64,000 nt of DNA from Paenibacillus assamensis DSM 18201 (GTDB taxonomy: Bacteria; Bacillota; Bacilli; Paenibacillales; Paenibacillaceae): assembly GCF_000422445.1 (NCBI RefSeq), contig NZ_KE383837.1:62001-126000 (forward strand), in the 5' to 3' direction. Both the position numbers and the translations under genes were made by a program. Each line of letters starts with the position of its first letter. The first letter of the stretch is position 1. The notes beneath the pieces are model-generated. The model ran no database searches and was not told the origin of the DNA. It worked only from the letters and a program-made list of their open reading frames with translations. This document shows positions 17,937 to 27,283 of the stretch, in pieces.

Positions 17937-18914
17937 CTAATCTACCACTAATAGCACTTTCCCCGTACTGTTTCTGCTTTCAACTAATTCATGCGCAAGT
18001 GCGGCATCCTGCAAGGAAAACCGGCTGCCGATGTTGATATCCAACTTCCCTTGTTCAAAGAGTCGAAATATTTGCGCCGCTGCTTCACGTAAGCTTTCAG
18101 GTCGTTCTTTCCTCGTCGTACCAAAGCTATATCCGAGCACAGAGCGACAGCTAGCATGGAAATCCTTCGTATTCAGTTTCCCATACTTCCCACAGGAATT
18201 GCCGAATACAATTAGCCGTCCATACGGAGCAAGATATTCCACACTTCGTTCTGTTACCTCTCCACCAACGGAATCCAAGATGATATCGACGCCTCGACCA
18301 GCTGTGAGCTGCTTCACTTGTTCGATGTAGTCCTCGGAATCATATTGATATACATGGTCAGCACCCGCACTTTTGACTGCTTCTATTTTATGTACACTGC
18401 CTACCGTTCCGAAAATGTTGGCCGCGCCTAATGCTCTAGCAACTTGTACAGCTGTAGTCCCAACACCACCACCAGCAGAATGAATAAGTACAGATTCTCC
18501 TACCTTGATACGAGCTATTTCGGTCAGCAGTTTGTAAGAAAGTAAGGAAACAATGCCGCATGCACCTGCAACATCATCATCAATATTATCTGGAACAGCA
18601 AAAGTTAAATTCTCATCAGCCACGATAAATTGTGCGTACGACCCATTGTGCGGAAAAGAGATAACTCGCTGGCCCACCCGTACAGAGGTCACCTCTGTCC
18701 CAACCTGTTCAACAACTCCCATAGCCTCTAGTCCGGGAATGAAGGGAAGCGTACCTTTCCCCTTGTTCCCATGTCTAGCTTTAATATCGGCGAAATTTAC
18801 ACAGGTACGGCGAACACGAACCAACACTTGTTTGGAGTGAAAAGAAGGTAGATCCATGTCAACATATTTCATATGTTCTGCAGAGCCATATTGCTCCACC
18901 ACTACAGCTTTCAT
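17937..18914 (-). CDS. Zinc-independent medium-chain quinone oxidoreductase, 325 aa
   Basis: This is an NADPH-dependent quinone or enone reductase of the QOR group. The GroES-like catalytic domain is N-terminal (residues 1-125, no zinc-binding Cys cluster) and the Rossmann domain follows, with VLIHSAGGGVGTTAVQVARA as the cofactor loop and DIILDSVGGE further on. The tail STGKVLLVVD is the family ending. The second of two adjacent ATGs (18914) is used because GAGGGGGAG lies upstream at better spacing. It is cytosolic, stands alone, and probably detoxifies quinones or reactive carbonyls. Confidence 0.9.
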   Translation of the reverse strand: MKAVVVEQYGSAEHMKYVDMDLPSFHSKQVLVRVRRTCVNFADIKARHGNKGKGTLPFIPGLEAMGVVEQVGTEVTSVRVGQRVISFPHNGSYAQFIVADENLTFAVPDNIDDDVAGACGIVSLLSYKLLTEIARIKVGESVLIHSAGGGVGTTAVQVARALGAANIFGTVGSVHKIEAVKSAGADHVYQYDSEDYIEQVKQLTAGRGVDIILDSVGGEVTERSVEYLAPYGRLIVFGNSCGKYGKLNTKDFHASCRSVLGYSFGTTRKERPESLREAAAQIFRLFEQGKLDINIGSRFSLQDAALAHELVESRNSTGKVLLVVD

Positions 18915-19026
18915 CATACTCCCCCTCAATGGTGTACATTCGTAAAGTAAAGTAGAGACAATCTCCAACTTCCATTTTATAACTGCTCAGAGGAAAAGTC
19001 ACGAAACACGCAGGAGAGCTTTATTT

Positions 19027-19677
19027 TTAATGAGAAGTTTGTTTTGTACGTGGCAGTGTCACTCTAATCACGATTTCCGCTAAAATAGGAAGAATAATAA
19101 GGGAGCAATAAATGCTTATCGTATAGCTGTTCACATAGGCGAAACCCAACCCTTTATGAATAACAAATGTAATCAAGTGTATAGACGTATTCGTAAAACA
19201 ATAAGCAAAACTGCGAATCATCCACTTGCGATGCTGAATTAGTCTCTTTTTTCGAATACTTATAATTGCCATTCCGGTCATAAAGGGCCATATAATATTC
19301 AGCATATTGAATGCGACGCTGCTCGCCTTACCGCCGGTCGAATAAGGCGCCATATATCCTGACGTGAAAGCGACCATAAATACGGATACGACATAAACAT
19401 AACCGTTCACGCGATGAAACTTACGGTAACGATGCAACAACTTTGTCGAGAAATTCAGCAGCCCGGTCACAAGTGCCATACAAGCAAACACAACATGCAC
19501 ATACATCACGTTCAACCATAGCGGAAGCTGAAGCGGACGCTTAAGCCCTTCTTTATGACTTAAAAATTTCTCTGCTTGCGGATCATAAATAAAATTGATA
19601 TAGGAAACATAAACGATGATGCCGAATGAAATCAACGCTAGTAATGAATATAGTGACTTTCCTTTTGACAAAGCCAA
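19027..19677 (-). CDS. DUF2306 family membrane protein, 216 aa
   Basis: This is a polytopic membrane protein with about six hydrophobic segments. The pattern of histidines in and near the helices (MYVHVVFACMALVTG, LHRYRKFHRVNGYVYV, LIQHRKWMIRSF) is characteristic of DUF2306 proteins and suggests haem binding in a cytochrome-b-like fold, which is inference. No ATG is available; TTG at 19677 or the TTG two codons later (better spacing from AGAGG) is the start. Function is not established. Confidence 0.8.
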   Translation of the reverse strand: MALSKGKSLYSLLALISFGIIVYVSYINFIYDPQAEKFLSHKEGLKRPLQLPLWLNVMYVHVVFACMALVTGLLNFSTKLLHRYRKFHRVNGYVYVVSVFMVAFTSGYMAPYSTGGKASSVAFNMLNIIWPFMTGMAIISIRKKRLIQHRKWMIRSFAYCFTNTSIHLITFVIHKGLGFAYVNSYTISIYCSLIILPILAEIVIRVTLPRTKQTSH

Positions 19678-19903
19678 CCACCTCTCTAGAAACTGTTACC
19701 CTTTCATTTATAAACCTCAGGTCAACAGATATACGGAACTTTATCCTTTCACTACGCCATTTTATAGCTAAAAAAGATATCATTAAGCATACACAAAGGA
19801 TAAGAGACAGCTCTCATTATACGACAAAGTACTTTTTAAATGTCTCTTCGTATAAAATGGGAACTATTTCTGCGCAAGACAAGAGTGTTTGCAACAACTC
19901 ATT

Positions 19904-19948
19904 AAAAAAGCAAAGGATAGCAGAATTTTGTTAAAAGCCGCTATCCTT
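19904..19948 (-). terminator. Terminator of the 40-residue protein gene
   Basis: AAGGATAGC and GCTATCCTT form a perfect nine-pair stem; on the minus strand it is followed by UGCUUUUUU, 56 bases after the stop of the small gene. Confidence 0.75.
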
Positions 19949-20003
19949 CATTGCCTCGTTCATGTAAAACGCAACATGACTTAACCTGTTTCAGATGTTT
20001 GCG

Positions 20004-20126
20004 CTAACTGCCCTCACGCTTTGGTTTGAACCCGCTCTCATCAGCAAGCTTATCTCCAAATTGCTCGATACGGCTAGGGCTTGAAGCTGGTCCATTATTT
20101 TTGGGCTTACTATTTCTTCCCGCCAT
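20004..20126 (-). CDS. Small basic hydrophilic protein of unknown function, 40 aa
   Basis: This short ORF is supported by a very good Shine-Dalgarno (GGAGGTG, six bases before the ATG) and by a strong terminator after it. It encodes a basic, polar, probably unstructured N-terminal half (MAGRNSKPKNNGP) and an amphipathic segment (RIEQFGDKLADESGF). There is no signal peptide or Cys. Size and composition recall minor small spore proteins of Bacilli, but I do not recognise a specific family. It is probably a single-gene transcript. Confidence 0.65.
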   Translation of the reverse strand: MAGRNSKPKNNGPASSPSRIEQFGDKLADESGFKPKREGS

Positions 20127-20210
20127 TATAATCACCTCCACAGTTCATAAGATGGGCGCAAGTAGATGTTTTCATACGAAAAGTTTACATTCCATACCAC
20201 TAGACGAATA

Positions 20211-20247
20211 AGCCAGCAAACGGCATGTACATGCGCATTTACTGGCT
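20211..20247 (-). terminator. Hairpin downstream of the Spo0E-like gene
   Basis: On the minus strand AGCCAGUAAA pairs with UUUGCUGGCU (one G-U) around an internal GCATGTACATGC palindrome; only a short UUAUU follows, so termination strength is uncertain. Confidence 0.5.
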
Positions 20248-20373
20248 AAACATCAAATGATATGAAAATCGTCCCCAGCCTCCCATTCCAACTTGTGTGC
20301 AAGTTAACTTATATACATATAACTTACGATGTACTTGATTGCTCATTTTGAATAGGAGTAGCGATCCTCAGCT

Positions 20374-20574
20374 TTAGCAGCGCTCTTGCAACTTGTTCGC
20401 CACCAAGTTTGAACAACTAGACTTCTGCTTTAATTTTTGTAGGGTCACAATATGGTCGTCCAACTCTTGGCTTAAAGATACCACTTTCTGATCGGTTAAA
20501 CTCTTTCTTTCTTCAAACGCTTTAACTAATTCTCTTTGAACGACATCGAATCTTCTCACTGGTATTTCCCTCAT
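20374..20574 (-). CDS. Spo0E-like sporulation regulatory protein, 66 aa
   Basis: Spo0E-family aspartyl-phosphate phosphatases remove phosphate from Spo0A~P and so delay sporulation. The family signature is seen as LTDQKVVSLSQELDDHI with the diagnostic S-Q-E-L-D at residues 35-39; the protein is the usual two-helix size, with an extra N-terminal stretch and a Cys-containing tail. The Shine-Dalgarno is weak (GGTG), consistent with low expression. It stands alone between non-coding stretches. Its target cannot be proven here. Confidence 0.8.
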   Translation of the reverse strand: MREIPVRRFDVVQRELVKAFEERKSLTDQKVVSLSQELDDHIVTLQKLKQKSSCSNLVANKLQERC

Positions 20575-20960
20575 TTTTCACCAAATTGCCAAGCTTTCAT
20601 GGAATTATTTCCATTTTTTCTACCATTTTAGTAGTAGTTTCTATCGGATATTGCAATATGTTTTTAAGGAAACGATTATCTACTCGAAATGTGTAGTGAG
20701 GCCATCATTCCACCACTCGACTCCAATCTCTTATTAACTCAACATCATTTAAAATATAAGCGTTTATCTTAAAAATTGTTTGTTAAAGCGTTTTAAAAAG
20801 CACAAATACCAATAACAAAATAGCGATACAGCAACTACGCACTGTACCGCCATTTTGTCATTTGTAATCATAGCTGCTCAAAAACGGGCTGCTGCGCCAT
20901 CAAGATGACTGCTCTTGAGACAGCTTCTGACGATATAAACCACTAGTTTCATACCGTTAT
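20575..20960. other. Non-coding stretch between Spo0E-like and giant repeat genes
   Basis: These 386 bases contain no credible gene. The only structure noted is the hairpin at 20815-20858, treated separately. Confidence 0.4.
20815..20858 (-). terminator. Long hairpin downstream of the giant repeat-protein gene
   Basis: Arms of 17 bases (ACAAAAUGGCGGUACAG read on the minus strand, pairing with CUGUAUCGCUAUUUUGU) pair fully when G-U is allowed, and only on the minus strand, around a ten-base loop. It lies about 100 bases after the giant gene's stop and is a likely terminator or 3' stabiliser. Confidence 0.6.
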
Positions 20961-23900
20961 TTATTCTTCCTGCTCTTCTTTAATCGCAACAATAACCTGA
21001 TTAGACTGTGTACTGGTTGTAATCGTTCTTCCTTGTGGATCCCTAAATGTAAATCGTGCAACAGCCTGATTCACAAGCTGAGTTACCTTGGACTTTTTGA
21101 TTGGCTCCACTTTTACTTTGAACGTCACTTCAGCCTGTTGCCCAGGGGCCAAGTCTGGGATCGTAATTCCCGTTTCTAGCTGCTGATTCGTGACCGGACA
21201 TCCATTAAGCTTAAGGCTGCCTACTACAAATGTGGAACCAGCAGGAATATTGTCTGTTACGGTTATGCCGCTGATTATGCTGGAACTTGTATTTCTCAAA
21301 AGAATCGTGTACGTCACAATCTCGCATTCAACAACGGACTTACGATTAGCCGACTTTACAACTTGTAATGGTGACGCTGCGACATTGACAGAAACCGACG
21401 TACTCACAAGCCCTGTTTCGTTGGAGGTTGCATTTAATGTATTCGTAATTGTCGAACCGCTTACCGCATTGCTTGGGACTGTAAAAGGAACAATTGCTTC
21501 TCTTGATTCACCAGGACCAATAGGCGCCCTCGCTTCGACACGAATATTAAGCAGCGGATCGGTTACGACAACACCCGTTAGTGGAACATTGCCCGTGTTG
21601 CGCAGCCGAAGTCTGAATTGGATCCGCTCCCCTGGCATAGCCGTTTGTTTGGAAGCCGTTTTGGTAAGTACGAGCTGCGGACTACTTCCTACAGTTACAC
21701 TTGCAGATGCACGCTGAACTACAGTTTCATCTGACAAGAAGATGGCTTCGTTAACTATAACCGTCCCCGCTTCCGTACTTAACGGAATAATGAAGGAAGC
21801 ACTAAACGTTAACGTTGCACCTGGCTCCAAACGAGTCACTTGCTCTTCAATATCAATAACAGGATCAAACAACCTGAGGTTCGTTAATGTAAAAGTCGAC
21901 GAATTCGTTATTGTCAGCGTGTAATTGACCCGCTCTCCCGGCAACGCAACACTACGATCTGCTACCTTCGTGAACTGTACCGTGAGGTCTGGAATAATTT
22001 CAATCGATGCTTCTACTTGCTGTGCAGCCGTTTGGTCGGAAGAAATCGTTGCTGTATTGGTTAGCAATGTTCCTGTAAAGTCCCGTGGAACATCAAATGG
22101 GATGACAAGCTCAATCGTTGTGCCGACTGGAATAATACTTATATTATTATCAAGTTGCAGCAGTGGGTCTGTAATTCTAACATTCGTAATATCTGTGTTG
22201 CCGCTGTTCGTAATCTGGAACGTATACGTAATAGGCTCTCCTGGCACCGCCACAGCTTGAGAAGGTACTTTTGCTATCGTTATTAAAGATACTGGCAGTA
22301 TCGCTACAGAGGCCGTTCCAGTTACAGTGTCTGTTTCATTTGCAAAAGCCTCTGTCGTATTGACAAAAGATCCTGGCAATTCATCGCTCGGAATCGTAAA
22401 TGGAACCAACAATACTTGAGAAGCTCCTGGTGCTAGTGAAGGGATCGTCTGTGTAAATCCGATAAGCGGATCGCTCACTAAAATATTAGTAAGCGTGACT
22501 GCTGACAAATTGCTGACTGTAATGGAGAACTCCACTGGCGTTCCAGGTGCAGCTTCTGTTGGTGATACAGTCTTGCTAACTTGAAGGCCTACAATCGGCT
22601 CTACAATAATTCTTTCTTGAGCTGTAATTGGAGCCGTTTGGTCGGAAGAAGCAGTTACCGTATTTAAAAATACAGTTAAAGCTGGTGTAGCAACCGGAAT
22701 CAGGAACGTCTGCGTAATCGTTTGCTCAGCCCCGCTCGCTAATAATGGAATCGTCTGATCGATACCGAGCAGCGGATCTTGAACGATGACATTAGACAGA
22801 GGTACATTGCCTGAGTTGGTAACCAAAATTGTATACGTCACTGTAGCACCAGGCACGACACTAGTCTGATCTGCTGTCTTCGTAATCGTTAAATCTGGAG
22901 CGGCGCCTATTTCCACGTTTGCAGTGAAGCTCTGTGTAGTCACATTATCCGCAGAAGCTGTAGCGGTATTTTCAAAGTTACCAATTGGGGTTCCCGCTGG
23001 AATCGTGAAGAAAGATGTGATTTCTATTTCTCCACCAGGCACTAAGCTGTCCACGACAGTATCCAGTTCAACAATCGGATCCGTAATACGAACATTGCTA
23101 AGTGTGCGATTCCCTGTATTTCGAACGACAATGGTATACTGAACTTCGTCACCAGGAAGAGCTGTCGCTGGCTCAACGGTTTTGGTAATGTCCAATCCGA
23201 AAATCGACTGCACAGGGAGTATATTAGTTGTTTCCACAGGGAGTGTCTGGTCCGAAGTAGCAGTAGCTGTATTAACGATGGAGGAACCATCCGGTGTATC
23301 TAACGGGACAAAAAAGTCTGATTCGATAATAAACGAGTCACTCGGCAATATTTCTGGGATAACTTGATTAATACCTAATAGCGGATCAATTAAGTTAACA
23401 TTCGTCAATGAGATAAAGCCTGTATTTGAAATAATAATCGTATAGGTTATCGTTTCCCCAGGAGCTGTAGTCTCACGGTCAACAAATTTGCTTAGTTCTA
23501 TAATAGGAAAAGCGGGTTGCGTAACGGTTACATTCGCTTGAGCGGTTTGTGTCCCAATCTGATCGGAAGATACCGTAACGGTATTGGTAATAACCGTACC
23601 TGGTGGCGTACCGAATGGAATATCCAGCGCCCCAGTTATTATAAATGCTTCTCCAGGTTCGAGGACTGGCACGACTTCGTTAATATTTAATTGAGGGTCG
23701 GACACAACTACATTTGTTAAAGTAACATTGCCAGCATTACCATATTCGATCTCAAACATGGCTGCTGAACCTGCTTCCACCTCTGGCTCCAAGGCACGCT
23801 TGCGTATAAACAGAGATGGCTGTGGAGTAATCATAACCGTTTCACTGTCACTGACCGCTGTTGTTTCATCTGAAGTTGCCGTTGTCGTATTTGTTATCGT

Positions 23901-24822
23901 ACCAGATGACCCAATTGGAACTGTGAATTCTCCGAATACGAACTGGCTCTCCCCTTGAAGTAAAGTCCCTACAAGCGTATCGATGCCTAATAAGGAGTCT
24001 ACTACCCTTACATTCGTAAGTGTGCTATTTCCTGTGTTGGACACTTCTATGGTATAAAATATCGTATCCCCTGGTGCAGCCATCGTTCGGTCTGCCGTTT
24101 TATTAATAGCTAATGATGGTGCTGCTAACACATTAACTTGGAAAAATGCCTCATCCGATATTTCATTTGTAACGACCGCTGCTCGATTCACAATGATTGA
24201 TCCAGCTGGTGTTCCCGGGGGTATAGTAAAGCTGATCTCAAACCTTACCCCATTCCCAGGAGTTAACATAGATAGCGTTTCGTTCAATCCCAACGTGGCA
24301 TCCGTAACTCTCACATTGGTTAATGTCGCCCCACCGGTATTAAATACCGTCACGGTATAAAGCACATCTTGACCTGGAAGCGCGGACGTAGGAGTGGCTG
24401 TCTTTGTAATACTTACAGCAATCAAATTAACGATTACTTCATTCGATACGACATCCCCTGCAAGCACTGGCCCTCCAGGGACGCTTATAAAGGTAAATGT
24501 AGCACTGGATGTATTCGATATTTGTGGCGGTACTCCACCTGTATTTACTTGTACTTGGAACGTTACCGTTCTGCTCCCGCCAACAGGAATCGTACTTAAA
24601 TTTATGCCTGCTATAGGACTTAGCCCTGTTTGCGGTGGTCCACCATCTATAGTTACCGTGTTAGGAATGAACGTTGTTCCCGCTGGAATTGGATCCGTGA
24701 AAATAACGTTGTCTGCATTAGCAGCACCACTGTTTGTAATCACGGCAGTATAAGTAATAATGTCCCCTTCTCGTGCAGCTGAAGTACTACTCGTCTTATC
24801 AATCGATAATAAAGGTTGGTTG
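20961..24822 (-). repeat. Twelve tandem DUF11-type protein repeats
   Basis: The unit recurs about every 300-310 bases at protein level with the anchors PG(D/E), NTGN, (T/S)NV and DP(L/I)LGI. DNA identity between units looks low, so this is an old, diverged expansion rather than a recent tandem duplication. The twelfth unit (near 20961-21350) has VECEIVTYT in place of the PG turn and is the most divergent. Confidence 0.75.
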
Positions 24823-25847
24823 ACATCAATTTGTATGCCGATACCATTCGGTAGGATAACATCAGCTGACGTAGTAATACGAAGCACACCAGACGTCTGT
24901 GAATTAAATAAACCTGCCGAACCATCTACATTGGTAATATCATAGGCCAAACGAGACCCAGTTGTATAAAAGCCAGGATCGCCCGCTACTGCATTCCGCG
25001 TCCCAAATGTGCCTGCGGTATCCAAATTACCAGAGTCATTGTTAATTTGAGCTTGGAAAAAATTATTTACTAAATTATTAGGGCCAGATAACGTAACCAA
25101 GTTAGATGTATTTGGCCCAAAGCGTACAATATCCCCGCCAGCAAATGGGTCTCCGTCATGCGCTGACAGCAAAATACGCCCTGTTACATTTCCAGTTGTA
25201 GGCGATGAAAACCCAGATACAGTAATATCTACGTTCGTTATGGTGAGCCCTACTAAATCCTGCCCTACGAATATCGACTTATTACGAAACGGCAAAGCAG
25301 AATTACGATAGGACACCGCCAATGTCCAACCGGAATGTGTAGTTTGATTATCAAATGCAGATATAAAAGCAGGCACACTTCCCGTAATATATGTCCCAGC
25401 TCCTCCGGCCTGAACGAGCGACGTTACATTTGCACTATGTGTATACCACCTAGTGGAAGGATTGAGAGGACTTACATTGTCGAAGGTGGTTTCTGGTGAA
25501 ATTGTAAAAGTTCCTTGAGGAGTGGTAAATTGAATCGGATCATTAATGTTAGGTGTTACATTGCCTACTCCCGATGAATAGTTCGCTGACCATATCAGTT
25601 CAGCATATTCAATGGTACTCCCAGCAGGAAGTCTTAACACAGCTGCAGAAGAGTTTTGCGTATAGTTGAGCGTTGTACCTGGGAACCAACCGGGAGCGGT
25701 TAGTCCCGTATTGGTCGTAATAAAAGCACCTGACGCATCTAAATTTCCAGGCAGCAGCTGATTGTTTATTTTAGATAAAGACAAAGCGTTCCCTGTGAAT
25801 GTGAGCGCACCCGCACTTGTCACGGTGAACCGCTGTACAAATGGCAT
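20961..25847 (-). CDS. Giant DUF11-repeat surface-type protein, 1628 aa
   Basis: A unique N-terminal domain of about 340 residues (MPFVQRFTVTSAGALTFTG...) is followed by twelve immunoglobulin-like DUF11 (conserved repeat domain, TIGR01451-type) units to the end. The first and last units are about 130 residues and contain AGTTF/AGSTF; the ten middle ones are about 100 residues with the pattern KTA-x4-A-x-PG-x-YT-x3-NTGN-x-LTNV-x-DPLLGI. There is no signal peptide, membrane anchor or LPXTG motif, and Cys is nearly absent, as in some exosporium or spore-surface proteins of Bacillus and Paenibacillus. ATG at 25847 has GGGAGG seven bases upstream. Localisation to the spore surface is inference. 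Confidence 0.88.
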   Translation of the reverse strand: MPFVQRFTVTSAGALTFTGNALSLSKINNQLLPGNLDASGAFITTNTGLTAPGWFPGTTLNYTQNSSAAVLRLPAGSTIEYAELIWSANYSSGVGNVTPNINDPIQFTTPQGTFTISPETTFDNVSPLNPSTRWYTHSANVTSLVQAGGAGTYITGSVPAFISAFDNQTTHSGWTLAVSYRNSALPFRNKSIFVGQDLVGLTITNVDITVSGFSSPTTGNVTGRILLSAHDGDPFAGGDIVRFGPNTSNLVTLSGPNNLVNNFFQAQINNDSGNLDTAGTFGTRNAVAGDPGFYTTGSRLAYDITNVDGSAGLFNSQTSGVLRITTSADVILPNGIGIQIDVNQPLLSIDKTSSTSAAREGDIITYTAVITNSGAANADNVIFTDPIPAGTTFIPNTVTIDGGPPQTGLSPIAGINLSTIPVGGSRTVTFQVQVNTGGVPPQISNTSSATFTFISVPGGPVLAGDVVSNEVIVNLIAVSITKTATPTSALPGQDVLYTVTVFNTGGATLTNVRVTDATLGLNETLSMLTPGNGVRFEISFTIPPGTPAGSIIVNRAAVVTNEISDEAFFQVNVLAAPSLAINKTADRTMAAPGDTIFYTIEVSNTGNSTLTNVRVVDSLLGIDTLVGTLLQGESQFVFGEFTVPIGSSGTITNTTTATSDETTAVSDSETVMITPQPSLFIRKRALEPEVEAGSAAMFEIEYGNAGNVTLTNVVVSDPQLNINEVVPVLEPGEAFIITGALDIPFGTPPGTVITNTVTVSSDQIGTQTAQANVTVTQPAFPIIELSKFVDRETTAPGETITYTIIISNTGFISLTNVNLIDPLLGINQVIPEILPSDSFIIESDFFVPLDTPDGSSIVNTATATSDQTLPVETTNILPVQSIFGLDITKTVEPATALPGDEVQYTIVVRNTGNRTLSNVRITDPIVELDTVVDSLVPGGEIEITSFFTIPAGTPIGNFENTATASADNVTTQSFTANVEIGAAPDLTITKTADQTSVVPGATVTYTILVTNSGNVPLSNVIVQDPLLGIDQTIPLLASGAEQTITQTFLIPVATPALTVFLNTVTASSDQTAPITAQERIIVEPIVGLQVSKTVSPTEAAPGTPVEFSITVSNLSAVTLTNILVSDPLIGFTQTIPSLAPGASQVLLVPFTIPSDELPGSFVNTTEAFANETDTVTGTASVAILPVSLITIAKVPSQAVAVPGEPITYTFQITNSGNTDITNVRITDPLLQLDNNISIIPVGTTIELVIPFDVPRDFTGTLLTNTATISSDQTAAQQVEASIEIIPDLTVQFTKVADRSVALPGERVNYTLTITNSSTFTLTNLRLFDPVIDIEEQVTRLEPGATLTFSASFIIPLSTEAGTVIVNEAIFLSDETVVQRASASVTVGSSPQLVLTKTASKQTAMPGERIQFRLRLRNTGNVPLTGVVVTDPLLNIRVEARAPIGPGESREAIVPFTVPSNAVSGSTITNTLNATSNETGLVSTSVSVNVAASPLQVVKSANRKSVVECEIVTYTILLRNTSSSIISGITVTDNIPAGSTFVVGSLKLNGCPVTNQQLETGITIPDLAPGQQAEVTFKVKVEPIKKSKVTQLVNQAVARFTFRDPQGRTITTSTQSNQVIVAIKEEQEE

Positions 25848-26022
25848 CGCCAAACCTCCCTTCACCGCTATCTCATGCGATGAACATCATACGATCATCT
25901 ATATGTATATTGAGATGAGAACTCCAAATTGCACGTCCGCAAGCATGGACAAATCTATTTATTTTCGTAAATCCAATCTACATAGCACACCGCGAATGAT
26001 CGGATATTTTTCGAGACCATGC

Positions 26023-26048
26023 AAAAAGGAGAGCAATTCGCTCTCCTT
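26023..26048 (-). terminator. Terminator of the riboswitch-controlled DMT transporter gene
   Basis: AAGGAGAGC and GCUCUCCUU form a nine-pair stem with a short loop, followed on the minus strand by UUUUUG. Confidence 0.8.
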
Positions 26049-26081
26049 CGTTGTTTATATTTATCCATATAAATGGCTCCC

Positions 26082-27002
26082 CTATTGCTGTCTAGATACG
26101 TAAAATAACGCAATCCAGATAAGGACAAAGCCTGTTAATTGTGCAAATGTAACCATTTGGTTGAAAACAATCCAGTTCATCATCATACCAACTAGGGGGA
26201 ATGACAGTTCCGCCAACGTAGCATAGGATGCCTTCGTTTCTGACAAGCCTCGATAGTAAAGCAAAATACTGAACAATCCTAGCAGCACTGCTTGCAAAAT
26301 AATATAGAACGTAATCGATCCATACTGTTCAGGCGGTACGTTCCAGCTCGCATTCTCTGACCAAGTAAAGACGAATAACAAGGGGAGCGCCAATAAAAAT
26401 CTTAGTGCCGTAACGGTTTCATATTGCATTTTGTCGAGCATAAACCGTCCCATAACCGTCGATCCACCCCAAAGCAATGCAGCTCCCAATGCCAGTAAAC
26501 TGCTGACACCAACAACATCGTTCATCACACCTTGCGGCAATGACCAACCAAATGTAAGCAAATACGTTCCGATAAGTGCTACAACTAATAAATAACCAAA
26601 TCGATTTGGCAGCCTTTCCTTAAGAAGAAAGCGTGCCAGTATTACTGCGAATAGCGGCTGAAGCTTCTGCAGCAGAAGTACCGTGTTCGCATTCCCTGTT
26701 GCAAATGCTTCGGTAAACATAATAGTTGCAACAACAGAGCCTCCCCACGAAATGAAGAGTAAAGCAAACCAATGTTTCCAGCTGGCTCCTTTTAACTCTG
26801 CTCGATGTTTCCACACGATGGGTGCGGCAAACACCAACAATACAAGATGCTCCAACAATACGATTTGTGTGGATGTTAAATACTCCAACACAAGTACGCG
26901 GAACAGCGGTCCTAATCCCCAAAAGGCGGCCCCAAGTGCAACGAGCCACACCCCTTTGCTTGAGAATGTACTCCGCTGATCAGCCAATGCATGCGTGTCC
27001 AT
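26082..27002 (-). CDS. EamA/DMT transporter under FMN riboswitch, candidate riboflavin transporter, 306 aa
   Basis: This membrane protein has ten predicted segments in two EamA halves (first FWGLGPLFRVLVLEYLTS, second LLALGAALLWGGSTVMGRFM). The FMN riboswitch immediately upstream on the same strand is strong evidence that it moves riboflavin or a flavin precursor: EamA-family proteins RibN and ImpX are established or predicted flavin transporters, ImpX with the same switch. ATG at 27002 has AGGAGG nine bases upstream; an in-frame TTG two codons earlier is too close to the site. Both the AT of the ATG and the Shine-Dalgarno lie in a hairpin. Confidence 0.88.
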   Translation of the reverse strand: MDTHALADQRSTFSSKGVWLVALGAAFWGLGPLFRVLVLEYLTSTQIVLLEHLVLLVFAAPIVWKHRAELKGASWKHWFALLFISWGGSVVATIMFTEAFATGNANTVLLLQKLQPLFAVILARFLLKERLPNRFGYLLVVALIGTYLLTFGWSLPQGVMNDVVGVSSLLALGAALLWGGSTVMGRFMLDKMQYETVTALRFLLALPLLFVFTWSENASWNVPPEQYGSITFYIILQAVLLGLFSILLYYRGLSETKASYATLAELSFPLVGMMMNWIVFNQMVTFAQLTGFVLIWIALFYVSRQQ

Positions 27003-27031
27003 ATTCAATAACCTCCTGGGTCGTTGAATAT
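27000..27031 (-). promoter_or_regulatory. Sequestering hairpin over the Shine-Dalgarno and start codon
   Basis: AUAUUCAA (27031-27024) pairs with UUGAAUAU (27008-27001), closing AGGAGG in the loop and the AU of the start codon in the stem. A second UUGAAUAU at 27121-27114, just after the aptamer, could pair with the same AUAUUCAA and free the site. This is a plausible expression platform acting on translation. Confidence 0.6.
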
Positions 27032-27144
27032 AGGATCTTAGCTGAAGAGGACAAACATCGCTTATCTGTCATGAAATGACTCGATATAAGCTGATCTCAA
27101 CAATAGACCTAAAATATTCAATTGGTCATGCGAAACGCTTATGC

Positions 27145-27283
27145 GATCTTCTCCCATCCGGACTTTAACCGTCGGCCTTGGATTCACACCAAGTCAGTCC
27201 CTACGTAAACGCAGGGAGTCGCGGGCTTGAGCTGTCTAACAGCTTTTACCGCCGGTAAGGAATTTCACCTTGCCCTGAAGATC
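27145..27283 (-). promoter_or_regulatory. FMN riboswitch (RFN element)
   Basis: The conserved aptamer is complete on the minus strand. P1 is GAUCUUC (27283-27277) with GAAGAUC (27151-27145). In order follow AAGGUGAAAUUCC, ACCGGCGGUAAAAGC, the AAGCCCGCGA segment, a variable stem (CUCCCUGCG/CGUAGGGA), UUGGUGUGAAUCCAA, GCCGACGGUUAAAGUC and CGGAUGGGAGAAG. These are the hallmark strings of RFN elements. The switch controls the downstream DMT transporter: high FMN should shut it off. Confidence 0.96.

Noticed and set aside
20961..24822. Regularly spaced repeats that could suggest a CRISPR or DNA satellite array
   Set aside because: The period of about 300 bases is a protein-level repeat with low DNA identity; there are no short identical repeats with unique spacers.
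21190..24945. Several long reading frames on the plus strand opposite the giant repeat gene
   Set aside because: They have no ribosome binding sites, their repeats mirror the DUF11 repeats on the other strand, and the minus-strand gene explains the whole region.
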